The notes: generated from the letters alone by a model not told the origin. Positions 44,337 through 51,267 are shown, counted from the first letter of the stretch. The stretch: 64,000 bases of DNA from Bacteroidota bacterium (GCA_018829465.1 JAHJTN010000005.1:248001-312000); one strand, 5' to 3'. Translations and numbers: made by a program.

Positions 44337-44522
44337 CTATAAAGCATCGTAAAAATCTCCTCTTATTGCATTGTAACCAGCCTTAAAATCGTCTGGATTG
44401 TTGTCTGCATCGTTTATCATTGCAATTGCCAAGCCCAGACAGAATAAAGCCCATCCACCGTTTATGCTTTCTGTTTCAATCATACATAACGAGACAACTC
44501 CAAATTTAGATATATTTTTCAT
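44337..44522 (-). CDS. Double-glycine-leader peptide (bacteriocin-like), 61 residues
   Basis: A 61-residue precursor. Leader MKNISKFGVVSLCMIETESINGG (given here as two parts, MKNISKFGVVSL and CMIETESINGG) ends in the GG processing site at 22-23. The mature part WALFCLGLAIAMINDADN is hydrophobic and then acidic, ending in DDFKAGYNAIRGDFYDAL. This resembles class IIb-type peptides (lactobin A/cerein 7B-like annotations in Bacteroidota). It is second of three genes behind repeat copy 1, 34 bp after the 44557 gene. Confidence 0.68.
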   Translation of the reverse strand: MKNISKFGVVSLCMIETESINGGWALFCLGLAIAMINDADNNPDDFKAGYNAIRGDFYDAL

Positions 44523-44556
44523 TTATTTTTCATTTAAAAATTTGTAAAATAATAAT

Positions 44557-44733
44557 TCAAAAACCGGTAGATGTTGCATAAGTTTTAACACCATTATGAT
44601 CATAGAGATCATTCGGGCCGGATAAAACTCCGACTAATACACCTAGTATTTTAGCCAAAAAACCCCCAGCCGTAAACTCAAGCTTCTCGGTGGTTTGTAA
44701 TTCTGTCACTCCAAAATGCTTTAAATTTTTCAT
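44557..44733 (-). CDS. Double-glycine-leader peptide, 58 residues
   Basis: A 58-residue precursor not long enough for many gene finders. Leader MKNLKHFGVTELQTTEKL then EFTAGG, cut expected after G24. The mature peptide FLAKILGVLVGVLSG is a hydrophobic helix with GxxxG-like spacing, then a polar tail (PNDLYDHNGVKTYATSTGF). The ATG is immediately downstream of repeat copy 1 (44734-44804), with the same spacing as in the other two repeat-led peptide genes. Function inferred: secreted bacteriocin or signal peptide. Confidence 0.68.
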   Translation of the reverse strand: MKNLKHFGVTELQTTEKLEFTAGGFLAKILGVLVGVLSGPNDLYDHNGVKTYATSTGF

Positions 44734-44804
44734 AAAGTTAAAAATTTTAATTAAACAATGATTTTTTTGTAAACAAGTTTTTCGCGCGGTTTTTTGTTTT
44801 ACAG
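44734..44804 (-). promoter_or_regulatory. Peptide-gene upstream repeat, copy 1
   Basis: 71 bp that is nearly identical to 45719-45789 and 46997-47064. On the minus strand it reads from AAAACAAAAAACCGCGCG through TTTAATTAAA (a 10-bp palindrome) to the ATG. Here two bases differ from the other copies. Probably a shared promoter or operator. The rest of the gap to 44956 shows no clear gene; a 35-codon frame at 44808-44915 is not convincing. Confidence 0.8.
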
Positions 44805-44956
44805 TAGCTAAATTAAATTCCTATACTCTGATTGCATTGGAGTAAAGCATTTTTTTGCACCCTTCAGAAAATCATTTTTTTCAAACACTTTCAAAGCCAT
44901 CGTTGTTTTCTGCATAAGGTTTTGCTAAAGAAAAGAGCTAAAATATGATTGTTTAA

Positions 44957-45451
44957 TTAAAACAGATATTTTAAAGTGAAGACAAATAAGTTGTAACCTA
45001 AGTGAATTAAAACCATTAAAAGAGGTGATAAATACAAACCATTATCACGAGATCTTATAATCAAATAAGCATAACACCAAATTGAACCAAGGCATGAAAA
45101 AAAGATTAAATCTACAAGAAGAAAAGCATTAAAAAAATGTGCAAGCCCAAAAAAAAGACCAACGATAATGATTGTATACCTGCTTTTAAATTTTAAAAAT
45201 CTCAAAAGTTCTATTGGTAAAAACTGAAAAAGAACAGTTTCGATAATCGGTGCAAAAACAGCTGACTTCAGTAAATAAAAAAAATAATTCTGTTCTATTT
45301 TAGACGAATTAACACTAACTGAGTTATCAAACAAGTTGGTTAGATAAGCATACACTATCGAAAAGAAAATGGATATGAAAATAAAACATAAACCTAACCT
45401 AAAAAATTTGGTTTTTCGAAAGAAGTAATCAATTTTTCTGATCATTTTCAT
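44957..45451 (-). CDS. CPBP-family (CAAX protease-like) membrane protein, variant motif 1
   Basis: A 164-residue polytopic membrane protein of the CPBP/Abi type. Motif 1 reads APIIETVLFQ where EExxxR is expected, so the second Glu and the Arg are replaced. Motif 2 FGLAHFFNA (FxxxH) and motif 3 LIHLGYN (HxxxN) are present. CPBP proteins beside bacteriocin genes act in immunity or peptide maturation in other bacteria. It starts 61 bp after the 45512 peptide gene with a hairpin between them, so it is probably expressed by read-through. Confidence 0.78.
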   Translation of the reverse strand: MKMIRKIDYFFRKTKFFRLGLCFIFISIFFSIVYAYLTNLFDNSVSVNSSKIEQNYFFYLLKSAVFAPIIETVLFQFLPIELLRFLKFKSRYTIIIVGLFFGLAHFFNAFLLVDLIFFSCLGSIWCYAYLIIRSRDNGLYLSPLLMVLIHLGYNLFVFTLKYLF

Positions 45452-45456
45452 AATTA

Positions 45457-45485
45457 AAGGCTTGCAAATTTTACTTACAAGCCTT
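45457..45485 (-). terminator. Hairpin between peptide gene and CPBP gene, unit II
   Basis: AAGGCTTG (45457-45464) and CAAGCCTT (45478-45485) form an 8-bp stem with a 13-base loop; the T run on the minus strand is weak. It lies directly before the CPBP start at 45451 and may be a leaky terminator. Confidence 0.6.
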
Positions 45486-45511
45486 AAAAGTTTTCAAATA
45501 TAAATTGTAAA

Positions 45512-45718
45512 TTATAACTTGCCGTGTGAATCCATGTAACCACCATACCCACCACTGTATTCACCTAATGCATCTATGGTAGCGTCGAGTACATTATCAA
45601 CAATATAACCTACTACAGCATCGGCTATTCTTTCGCACCATTTTCCCCTTCCGCCCACTATAGTGTAAATCTCCCGGGCATCCAGCTCGGTGAGTTGCAA
45701 ACTTTCTAAATTTTTCAT
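45512..45718 (-). CDS. Double-glycine-leader peptide with Gly/Tyr-rich tail, 68 residues
   Basis: A 68-residue precursor. Leader MKNLESLQLTELDAREIYTI then VGG, cut expected after G23. The mature part begins RGKWCERIADAVVGYIV, has one Cys (C28) and ends with the glycine- and tyrosine-rich YSGGYGGYMDSHGKL. A longer frame from 45874 would translate the conserved upstream repeat, so the ATG at 45718, placed as in the sister genes, is the start. Followed by a hairpin and the first CPBP gene. Confidence 0.7.
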   Translation of the reverse strand: MKNLESLQLTELDAREIYTIVGGRGKWCERIADAVVGYIVDNVLDATIDALGEYSGGYGGYMDSHGKL

Positions 45719-45789
45719 AAAGTTAAAAATTTTAATTAAACATTGATTTTTTTGTAAACAAATTTTTCGCGCGGTTTTTTGTTTTACAG
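45719..45789 (-). promoter_or_regulatory. Peptide-gene upstream repeat, copy 2
   Basis: 71 bp, identical over nearly its full length to copy 3 and differing slightly from copy 1. It starts at the base next to the ATG of the 45512 gene. Confidence 0.82.
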
Positions 45790-45793
45790 GTAT

Positions 45794-45820
45794 AAAAAAG
45801 CCCGACAGTAAAAGAGGGCC
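45794..45820 (-). terminator. Terminator after the second CPBP gene
   Basis: On the minus strand GCCC, loop, GGGC followed by TTTTTT. It isolates the 46349/45887 transcript from repeat copy 2. Confidence 0.6.
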
Positions 45821-45886
45821 TAAATTCATACAAAAAACCCAAATAATTAAGGAGTTAATAACAAAAAAATTCAAAAATTAATGGTG

Positions 45887-46345
45887 TTATAGAACATGAA
45901 ATATTTCTATTAGTAAGAACCCAATTAAATTATAAATTGAGTGTAATAAAATTGTTAAACCACTTGCCATTAAAAGTCCTTTTTTCTCTTTTACAACTAA
46001 ATAAAATGCATTCAACCCAATTGAGCCAAAATAAGTCATGATAAGGTATGCAACACTATATGTATGTATTAAAGCAAAAACAATGCTAGCCAATAAAATA
46101 ATCAAATATTTGTTTTTTATAAAAGAGTTCAGTAATTCTACAGGTAAAACGTTAAAAAACATTGTCTCAAGAATAGGAGCAAAAATGACTACTAAAAAAA
46201 ATATATGTAGAAGTGATTTATTTTCCATAGAATTTTCACCAAAATCTACATCAAAAAAATTCGGAATCAATGCTAAAATTATCTGGATAATTAAAATACC
46301 CACAAATAGAAAAAATGTTTTTGTTTTTAATAAATATTCAAACAT
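45887..46345 (-). CDS. CPBP-family membrane protein, variant motif 1, second copy
   Basis: A 152-residue polytopic membrane protein, paralogous to the one at 44957. Motif 1 reads APILETMFFN, again with Thr in place of the second Glu and Asn in place of Arg. Motif 2 is FALIHTYSV and motif 3 LLHSIYN. The shared blocks LPVELL and LPIELL after motif 1 support a common origin. It starts 3 bp after a small membrane protein gene (46349), so the two are translated together. Confidence 0.78.
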   Translation of the reverse strand: MFEYLLKTKTFFLFVGILIIQIILALIPNFFDVDFGENSMENKSLLHIFFLVVIFAPILETMFFNVLPVELLNSFIKNKYLIILLASIVFALIHTYSVAYLIMTYFGSIGLNAFYLVVKEKKGLLMASGLTILLHSIYNLIGFLLIEIFHVL

Positions 46346-46348
46346 GCT

Positions 46349-46507
46349 TTATCTTTTTTTATAAAAATAAACTAAAATAAATATGCATAGAAAAATATTT
46401 AATAATGAAGTTTTATTGGCTTCATAATTAAATATATCTGTTATGTCTACACTTAAAATATTTACAACCAAAATAAATACAGTTGCGAATAATAAAACCT
46501 TTCTCAT
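46349..46507 (-). CDS. Small two-span membrane protein (possible immunity protein)
   Basis: A 52-residue protein with two hydrophobic stretches, VLLFATVFILVVNIL and SLLNIFLCIFILVYFY, separated by a short acidic loop, and a basic end (KKR). No GG leader. Its stop is 3 bp before the CPBP start. Small basic-ended membrane proteins next to bacteriocin genes are often immunity proteins; that role is inferred from context only. Confidence 0.5.
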   Translation of the reverse strand: MRKVLLFATVFILVVNILSVDITDIFNYEANKTSLLNIFLCIFILVYFYKKR

Positions 46508-46607
46508 ACTATTTATTTCTATAAAAATTCATTTATTAACTAAAACAATAGAAATCAATGCTATCTATCAATTACAATTAAAGTTTATCTCTTGTGATTT
46601 AATAAAA

Positions 46608-46636
46608 AAAGAGGTCTTCTTAAAAAAAACCTCTTT
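46608..46636 (-). terminator. Hairpin after peptide genes of unit I
   Basis: On the minus strand AAAGAGGT, loop, ACCTCTTT followed by a T run. It lies between the 46656 peptide gene and the 46349/45887 membrane genes. Confidence 0.72.
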
Positions 46637-46655
46637 AAAATGATTGTCATCAAGT

Positions 46656-46802
46656 CTATTGGGTTGACCACACAATTATTTCGTTGGTAAAAAATAATTT
46701 ACCTAAAAATTGATCTACAGAACCCACGGCTTTACCAAGATAATACCAACCTGATTCTCCCCCTGAAATTTCGATTAATTCTTTTTCTGTTAAATTTTCC
46801 AT
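46656..46802 (-). CDS. Double-glycine-leader peptide with short leader, 48 residues
   Basis: A 48-residue precursor. The short leader MENLTEKELIEISGG ends at G15 and has the ELxEIxGG pattern of classical double-glycine leaders. The mature part ESGWYYLGKAVGSVDQFLGK is amphipathic, then FFTNEIIVWSTQ. It starts 17 bp after the 46820 gene and shares its transcript, so the two may form a two-peptide pair. A gene this short is easily missed. Confidence 0.68.
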   Translation of the reverse strand: MENLTEKELIEISGGESGWYYLGKAVGSVDQFLGKLFFTNEIIVWSTQ

Positions 46803-46819
46803 AGTTTTAAAATCTAATG

Positions 46820-46996
46820 TTAATTATGAGCATCTTGAAACCCTCTTGAATAGTCAGCAAACGCTTGATCCCAATCAGTATTTAAAATCGCTATGGCAAG
46901 AGCAACACCACCACATACGTAGCCAAGCCCTCCTTTTGTTTCATTAATTTCTTTAGTGCTCATCTCCTGAACACCTAATTTATCTAAATTTTTCAT
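46820..46996 (-). CDS. Double-glycine-leader peptide, 58 residues
   Basis: A 58-residue precursor. Leader MKNLDKLGVQEMSTKEINET then KGG, cut expected after G23. The mature part LGYVCGGVALAIAILN is hydrophobic with one Cys, followed by TDWDQAFADYSRGFQDAHN, whose aromatic/acidic tail recalls DDFKAGYNA of the 44337 peptide. The ATG abuts repeat copy 3. First gene of unit I. Confidence 0.7.
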   Translation of the reverse strand: MKNLDKLGVQEMSTKEINETKGGLGYVCGGVALAIAILNTDWDQAFADYSRGFQDAHN

Positions 46997-47064
46997 AAAG
47001 TTAAAAATTTTAATTAAACATTGATTTTTTTGTAAACAAATTTTTCGCGCGGTTTTTTGTTTTA
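46997..47064 (-). promoter_or_regulatory. Peptide-gene upstream repeat, copy 3
   Basis: 68 bp matching copies 1 and 2 from the ATG upstream to TAAAACAAAAAACCGCGCG. It diverges just beyond, toward the purE promoter on the other strand. Confidence 0.82.
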
Positions 47065-47089
47065 GATATGTCAGTTTAAGATGGATTAA

Positions 47090-47097
47090 TACCTTTG
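47090..47097 (+). promoter_or_regulatory. TAnnTTTG -7 element of purE
   Basis: TACCTTTG, 22 bases before the ATG at 47119. It lies inside the longer frame from a TTG at 47095, which favours the 47119 start. Confidence 0.55.
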
Positions 47098-47118
47098 CAA
47101 CATCACAAAACCAACACC

Positions 47119-47610
47119 ATGCACAAAGTAGCCGTCATCATGGGCAGCAGCAGCGATTTACCCGTTATGCAAGCCGCCATCGATATTCTGAAAACCTTTG
47201 GTGTGCCCACCGAAGTTGACATTGTTTCCGCGCACCGCACACCCGAAAAATTGTTTTTGTTTTCCAAAAACGCGCGCAAAAACGGCATTTCAGTCATCAT
47301 AGCCGGTGCCGGTGGTGCTGCACATTTGCCGGGGATGGTCGCATCGCTCACTTCCTTGCCGGTCATTGGCGTGCCTATCAAAAGCAGCAACAGCATAGAC
47401 GGTTGGGACTCTGTTTTGTCTATCCTCCAAATGCCTGCCGGCGTGCCGGTGGCCACCGTAGCGCTCAACGGTGCGCAAAACGCCGGAATTTTAGCCGCCC
47501 AAATCGTTGGCGTGAACGATGCCGCCGTGCAGGAAAAACTCGATGCCTACAAAGAAAGTTTAAAAGAAAAAGTGCATCAAAGTGTAGCGGAAATAAAAAA
47601 GCCCAAATAA
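47119..47610 (+). CDS. purE: N5-carboxyaminoimidazole ribonucleotide mutase
   Basis: A 163-residue class I PurE that converts N5-CAIR to CAIR in purine synthesis. It carries the VAVIMGSSSDLPVM phosphate loop, VSAHRTPEKLF with the catalytic histidine, IAGAGGAAHLPGMVAS and GWDSVLSILQMPAGVPVATV. The ATG at 47119 gives the normal MHKVAVIMGSSSD start. purK, usually adjacent, is not in the window, so PurE stands alone here between the peptide island and a toxin-antitoxin remnant. Confidence 0.96.
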   Translation: MHKVAVIMGSSSDLPVMQAAIDILKTFGVPTEVDIVSAHRTPEKLFLFSKNARKNGISVIIAGAGGAAHLPGMVASLTSLPVIGVPIKSSNSIDGWDSVLSILQMPAGVPVATVALNGAQNAGILAAQIVGVNDAAVQEKLDAYKESLKEKVHQSVAEIKKPK

Positions 47611-47689
47611 AACGGATTGAGCAGGTTTGAAATGATTTTAATTTGTGTTAAGAACAAATCAATTTGTAACCGATATCACTCAAATAAAT

Positions 47690-47697
47690 TATCTTTG
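47690..47697 (+). promoter_or_regulatory. TAnnTTTG promoter of the antitoxin gene
   Basis: TATCTTTG with a TTG at 47664-47666, 23 bases upstream, fitting the flavobacterial -33/-7 layout. The ATG at 47717 follows 19 bases later. Confidence 0.6.
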
Positions 47698-47716
47698 AAT
47701 GTTAATACTGCTGATA

Positions 47717-47953
47717 ATGACTTCACATGATATTAAAAAAACGCTTATTTCAAGCATCTCCGAAATTGATGATGCACAATTTCTGAGTGCCATACAAACC
47801 ATTGTCGATTCAAAATTGAAATCTCAAACCATGCGCTTAACACCTGCTCAACATCAAGAGATTATACCGTCCAAAAAACAGATTGAGGCCGGTTTATTTA
47901 TTACCCAAACCGAACTTGACAAAGAATTTGACCAATGGCTCAGCAAACGGTAG
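47717..47953 (+). CDS. Antitoxin-like small protein of a RelE/ParE-type pair
   Basis: A 78-residue acidic-to-neutral helical protein (TSHDIKKTLISSISEIDD, then FLSAIQTIVDSKL) with a C-terminus ITQTELDKEFDQWLSKR that probably wraps the toxin. It has no recognisable DNA-binding domain. It overlaps the toxin reading frame by 19 bp, typical of antitoxin-first type II pairs. The ATG at 47717 is preferred because the promoter element ends at 47697 and the earlier ATG at 47699 would precede the transcript start. Confidence 0.75.
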   Translation: MTSHDIKKTLISSISEIDDAQFLSAIQTIVDSKLKSQTMRLTPAQHQEIIPSKKQIEAGLFITQTELDKEFDQWLSKR

Positions 47954-48230
47954 TTTGGTCGCAAAAAGCACAAATCAAGCTTTTTATAATCCTGGAATTT
48001 TACACCGTCCGAAACGGAAGCCCCGCATACGCAAATAAATTATATGCAAAATTCAAAAAAGAACTCAAAACACTTTTCAAACAACCCGAAACCGGCATCC
48101 TGACAGACTGCAAAAACGTCCGGGCCTTATCGTTGACGAATACATATTATTCTACGAAGCCTCTAAAAATAAAACCATTGTGCATGCCCTTTGGGATTGC
48201 AGACAAAACCCGGAAGATTTAAAAATATGA
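47935..48230 (+). pseudogene. RelE/ParE-type toxin with a one-base deletion
   Basis: The N-terminal two thirds read normally (VVWSQKAQIKLFIILEFYT, ELKTLFKQPETGI, NVR). At 48121-48126 the frame must shift by one missing base. Beyond it, the other frame gives LIVDEYILFYEASKNKTIVH then ALWDCRQNPEDLKI, the expected C-terminus, ending at the TGA 48228-48230. A G lost from the CGGG run explains it. Without the shift, the product has an unrelated 32-residue tail. The toxin is probably inactive unless the base is a sequencing error. Confidence 0.85.
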
Positions 48231-50254
48231 TGACCCAAAACCCGCTCCTGCAACCTTTTGATACCGCCCCGTTTACAAGCATTAAAACGGAACATTTTCT
48301 GCCTGCCGTCAAACAGGAAATAACAAATACCCGACAGGAAATCGATGCCATTGTCAATAATCCGGACGAACCCGGTTTTGAAAATACCATCGAAGCTTTG
48401 GACTATTCGGGCAAACAATTGGACCGGGTCACGAGTATTTTCTTCAACCTGAACAGTGCCGAAACAAACCCGGAAATCCAAAAACTGGCACAGGAAATCT
48501 CACCGCTGCTCACCGAGTTCTCCAATGACATCGCGCTGAACCAAGCCCTTTTTGAACGTGTCAAAAAAGTGTTCGGACAGCGTGAAAATTTAAATCTGAA
48601 TGCCGAACAAAAAACCCTGCTCGAACGCAAATACAAAAGTTTTGCCCGAAACGGTGCCAATTTGCCTGAAGACAAAAAGCTGTTGCTCCGAAAATTAGAC
48701 ACCGAATTGTCAAGGTTAAGTTTGCAATTTGGTGAAAACGTCCTCGCGGAAACTCAAGCTTATCAATTGCATGTCGCTGATGTTGCAAAACTCGAAGGCC
48801 TGCCCGAATCGGCTTTGGAAGCGGCGCAACAATTGGCCGAAAAACAGAACCAAAAAGGCTATATTTTCACCTTAGACTTCCCGAGCTATCAGCCGTTTAT
48901 GACCTACGTGGAAGACCGTGCATTGCGCAAAGAGTTGTTTTTGGCTTATGCAACTCGCGCCTATCAAAAAGAGCAAAACGACAACCGGGAAATTGTCCTT
49001 CAAATCGTCAAAAAACGCCACGAGCGCGCCAAATTACTGGGCTACAAAACCCACGCGCACTACGTCTTGGAAGAACGCATGGCACAATCGCCCGAAAAAG
49101 CCAAAGATTTTCTGGAAGGATTGCTAAAAAAATCCATCCGTAAAGCAAAAGAAGAGTTCAATGAGTTGGAAACTTTTGCCAAAGGACTGGATAACATCGA
49201 TCGTTTGGAGAAGTGGGACAGTGCTTTTTATACCGAAAAGCTCAAACAAAAATTGTACGATTTTGACGATGAGGCACTCAAACCGTATTTTGTTTTGGAC
49301 CATGTGTTGGAAGGCGTTTTCACCGTTGCCCATAAATTATATCAGCTCCATTTTGAAGAAGTTTTTGACATTGACAAATACCACGAAGAAGTCAAAACCT
49401 ACCGGGTAACGGACAGCAAAGGAAATTTTATCGCCATTTTCTATGTCGATTTTCACCCGCGCCCGGGCAAGCGGAACGGTGCCTGGATGACTTCCTACAA
49501 ACCCCAATACCACCAAGGAGACACACACGAAAGACCGCATATTTCGATTGTCTGCAATTTCTCCCGACCTACCAAAACGAAACCCTCCTTACTTACTTTC
49601 AACGAAGTCACAACCCTTTTTCACGAATTTGGACACGCGCTGCACGGCATGTTGGCAAACACCACCTATCCGAGTTTGAGCGGCACGCACGTCTATTGGG
49701 ATTTCGTGGAATTGCCAAGCCAAATATTGGAAAATTGGTGTTACGAACAAGAAGCGTTGGAATTGTTTGCCAAACATTATCAAACCGGAGAAATCTTGCC
49801 GGTTTCTTACATCGAGAAAATCAAAAAGGCAGCAACTTTTATGCAGGGTTTGCAAACGTTGCGACAACTCAGTTTTGGCCTACTCGACCTGAAATGGCAT
49901 GCCGAAGATCCAGCGCATTTTTCCGATATAAAAACTATAGAAAAGACGGTTTTCAGCGAGACAGATTTTTATCCGGAAGTGCCGGAATCGTGTATGAGCA
50001 CCGCTTTTTCACATATTTTCCAAGGCGGTTATTCGGCGGGATATTACAGTTACAAATGGGCGGAAGTCTTGGATGCAGACGCTTTTGAGCTGTTCAAAGA
50101 AAAAGGTGTTTTTGATGTGGAAACTGCCAAAAGTTTTCAAGTAAATATCCTGTCAAAAGGCGGGTCTGAACACCCGATGGTGTTGTATAAAAAATTTCGT
50201 GGAGCCGAACCCAATCCGGATGCATTGTTAAAAAGGAGCGGGATTTTATGTTAA
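48227..50254 (+). CDS. M3-family oligopeptidase (Dcp/OpdA type)
   Basis: A 675-residue zinc oligopeptidase that degrades short peptides, probably in the cytoplasm because no signal peptide is visible. The zinc motif HEFGH is in TTLFHEFGHALHGML, and downstream EALELFAKHY and SYKWAEVLDADAFELF are Dcp/OpdA-like. The ATG at 48227 overlaps the toxin pseudogene stop (ATGA); a longer frame from 48191 would run through the toxin C-terminus. Full length for the family. Confidence 0.93.
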   Translation: MMTQNPLLQPFDTAPFTSIKTEHFLPAVKQEITNTRQEIDAIVNNPDEPGFENTIEALDYSGKQLDRVTSIFFNLNSAETNPEIQKLAQEISPLLTEFSNDIALNQALFERVKKVFGQRENLNLNAEQKTLLERKYKSFARNGANLPEDKKLLLRKLDTELSRLSLQFGENVLAETQAYQLHVADVAKLEGLPESALEAAQQLAEKQNQKGYIFTLDFPSYQPFMTYVEDRALRKELFLAYATRAYQKEQNDNREIVLQIVKKRHERAKLLGYKTHAHYVLEERMAQSPEKAKDFLEGLLKKSIRKAKEEFNELETFAKGLDNIDRLEKWDSAFYTEKLKQKLYDFDDEALKPYFVLDHVLEGVFTVAHKLYQLHFEEVFDIDKYHEEVKTYRVTDSKGNFIAIFYVDFHPRPGKRNGAWMTSYKPQYHQGDTHERPHISIVCNFSRPTKTKPSLLTFNEVTTLFHEFGHALHGMLANTTYPSLSGTHVYWDFVELPSQILENWCYEQEALELFAKHYQTGEILPVSYIEKIKKAATFMQGLQTLRQLSFGLLDLKWHAEDPAHFSDIKTIEKTVFSETDFYPEVPESCMSTAFSHIFQGGYSAGYYSYKWAEVLDADAFELFKEKGVFDVETAKSFQVNILSKGGSEHPMVLYKKFRGAEPNPDALLKRSGILC

Positions 50255-50391
50255 AATTGGCGATGGGGTGTATTTTAACGCTTTGAGGCTTTAAAATTCG
50301 AAAAAACGACTTATTTTTGATTGCGACATTGAAAAACAACGCAATTTGCTACTTTAACTATTTATTGCATTTTGATAAAGTCTGATTAACT

Positions 50392-50958
50392 ATGAACGAG
50401 GCAGAAAAAAATACCTTAGATCCAAATCAATGGATTGAACAGTATTCAGATTATTTATTCAACTACACTATCGTAAAGGTAAACGATGACGAAATTGCCA
50501 AAGATTTGGTGCAAGAAACATTTGTTTCTGCACTCAAGGCGATGAAAAATTTTAAAGGAGAAGCTTCCGAGAGAACTTGGTTGATTTCTATTTTAAAACG
50601 AAAAATCATCGATTATTACCGAAAAATAAACTCGAAAAAAGGGCGGGCGGAAGTTCGAATCACCTACAATGACGAGACAGAAAACGAAGGCGATTGGCTG
50701 GAAGAAAGGGTTGCTGACAGGCTAGACGGCAACGCGGAAATAGACATGGAAAATGTAGAACTGGGATTGGCCATCAACAAATGTATGGATAAATTACCTG
50801 AAAAACAGGCACTCATTTTTAAGATGAAAACCATCGAAAACTACGAAACTGAAACTATTTGTAAGGAGCTAGACATCACGGCGTCCAACCTTTGGGTTAT
50901 CATCCACAGGGCTCGATTACAACTGATGGACTGTCTCGAAAAAACTTGGTACGCATAA
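50392..50958 (+). CDS. ECF-type RNA polymerase sigma factor
   Basis: A 188-residue sigma-70-family factor with region 2 (EIAKDLVQETFVSALKAMKNF, given as EIAKDLVQETFVSAL then KAMKNF; WLISILKRKIIDYYRK) and region 4 (INKCMDKLPEKQALIFKMK then ETICKELDITASNLWVIIHRA). It would direct RNA polymerase to a small regulon. It is 12 bp upstream of a small zinc-finger-like protein that probably is its anti-sigma partner. No promoter was recognised upstream. Confidence 0.93.
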   Translation: MNEAEKNTLDPNQWIEQYSDYLFNYTIVKVNDDEIAKDLVQETFVSALKAMKNFKGEASERTWLISILKRKIIDYYRKINSKKGRAEVRITYNDETENEGDWLEERVADRLDGNAEIDMENVELGLAINKCMDKLPEKQALIFKMKTIENYETETICKELDITASNLWVIIHRARLQLMDCLEKTWYA

Positions 50959-50970
50959 TAAAAAATTGAA

Positions 50971-51267
50971 ATGACACACAATCACGATCACGCACACGAT
51001 CAAAAAGAAAAACTCTTTTACACCTGCGAAGAAGCACGTTTTGCTTGCGATAAAAAACAATATGGCGATTTGACGCTTTGGGATAAAATCCGTTTAAAAG
51101 TCCATATGTTTTACTGTGACTACTGCCGTACTTATGCGAAAAGAAATGAGAAACTTTCTCAACTCTTCAAAAAAGTGGGCATTCAGGCAAAAACTATTAA
51201 ACCGCTGGACGAAGCCTCTAAAGTTAAAATGAAGGAGTCGTTTGATAAAGAACTCAAGTCTATTTGA
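50971..51267 (+). CDS. Small zinc-binding protein, probable anti-sigma partner
   Basis: A 98-residue soluble protein. HNHDHAHDQKEK at the N-terminus is histidine-rich, and KVHMFYCDYCRTYAKR has the HxxxCxxC arrangement of zf-HC2 anti-sigma domains. No membrane span follows, so it would be a cytoplasmic anti-sigma of the ZAS type. It follows the ECF gene directly and overlaps the convergent UbiA-like gene by 8 bp. The His-rich tail suggests metal sensing, which is inference. Confidence 0.75.
   Translation: MTHNHDHAHDQKEKLFYTCEEARFACDKKQYGDLTLWDKIRLKVHMFYCDYCRTYAKRNEKLSQLFKKVGIQAKTIKPLDEASKVKMKESFDKELKSI

Noticed and set aside
44808-44915. 35-codon frame on the minus strand between the CPBP gene and repeat copy 1.
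   Set aside because: No leader or hydrophobic pattern like the sister peptides, and no promoter. It could be chance in AT-rich DNA.
45719-45874. N-terminal extension of the 45512 peptide to a start at 45874.
   Set aside because: The extension would translate the conserved upstream repeat; the sister genes start right after it, so the ATG at 45718 is used.
46443-46643. 66-residue plus-strand frame.
   Set aside because: It is the antisense of the small membrane protein at 46349 and of a terminator, and shows no domain.
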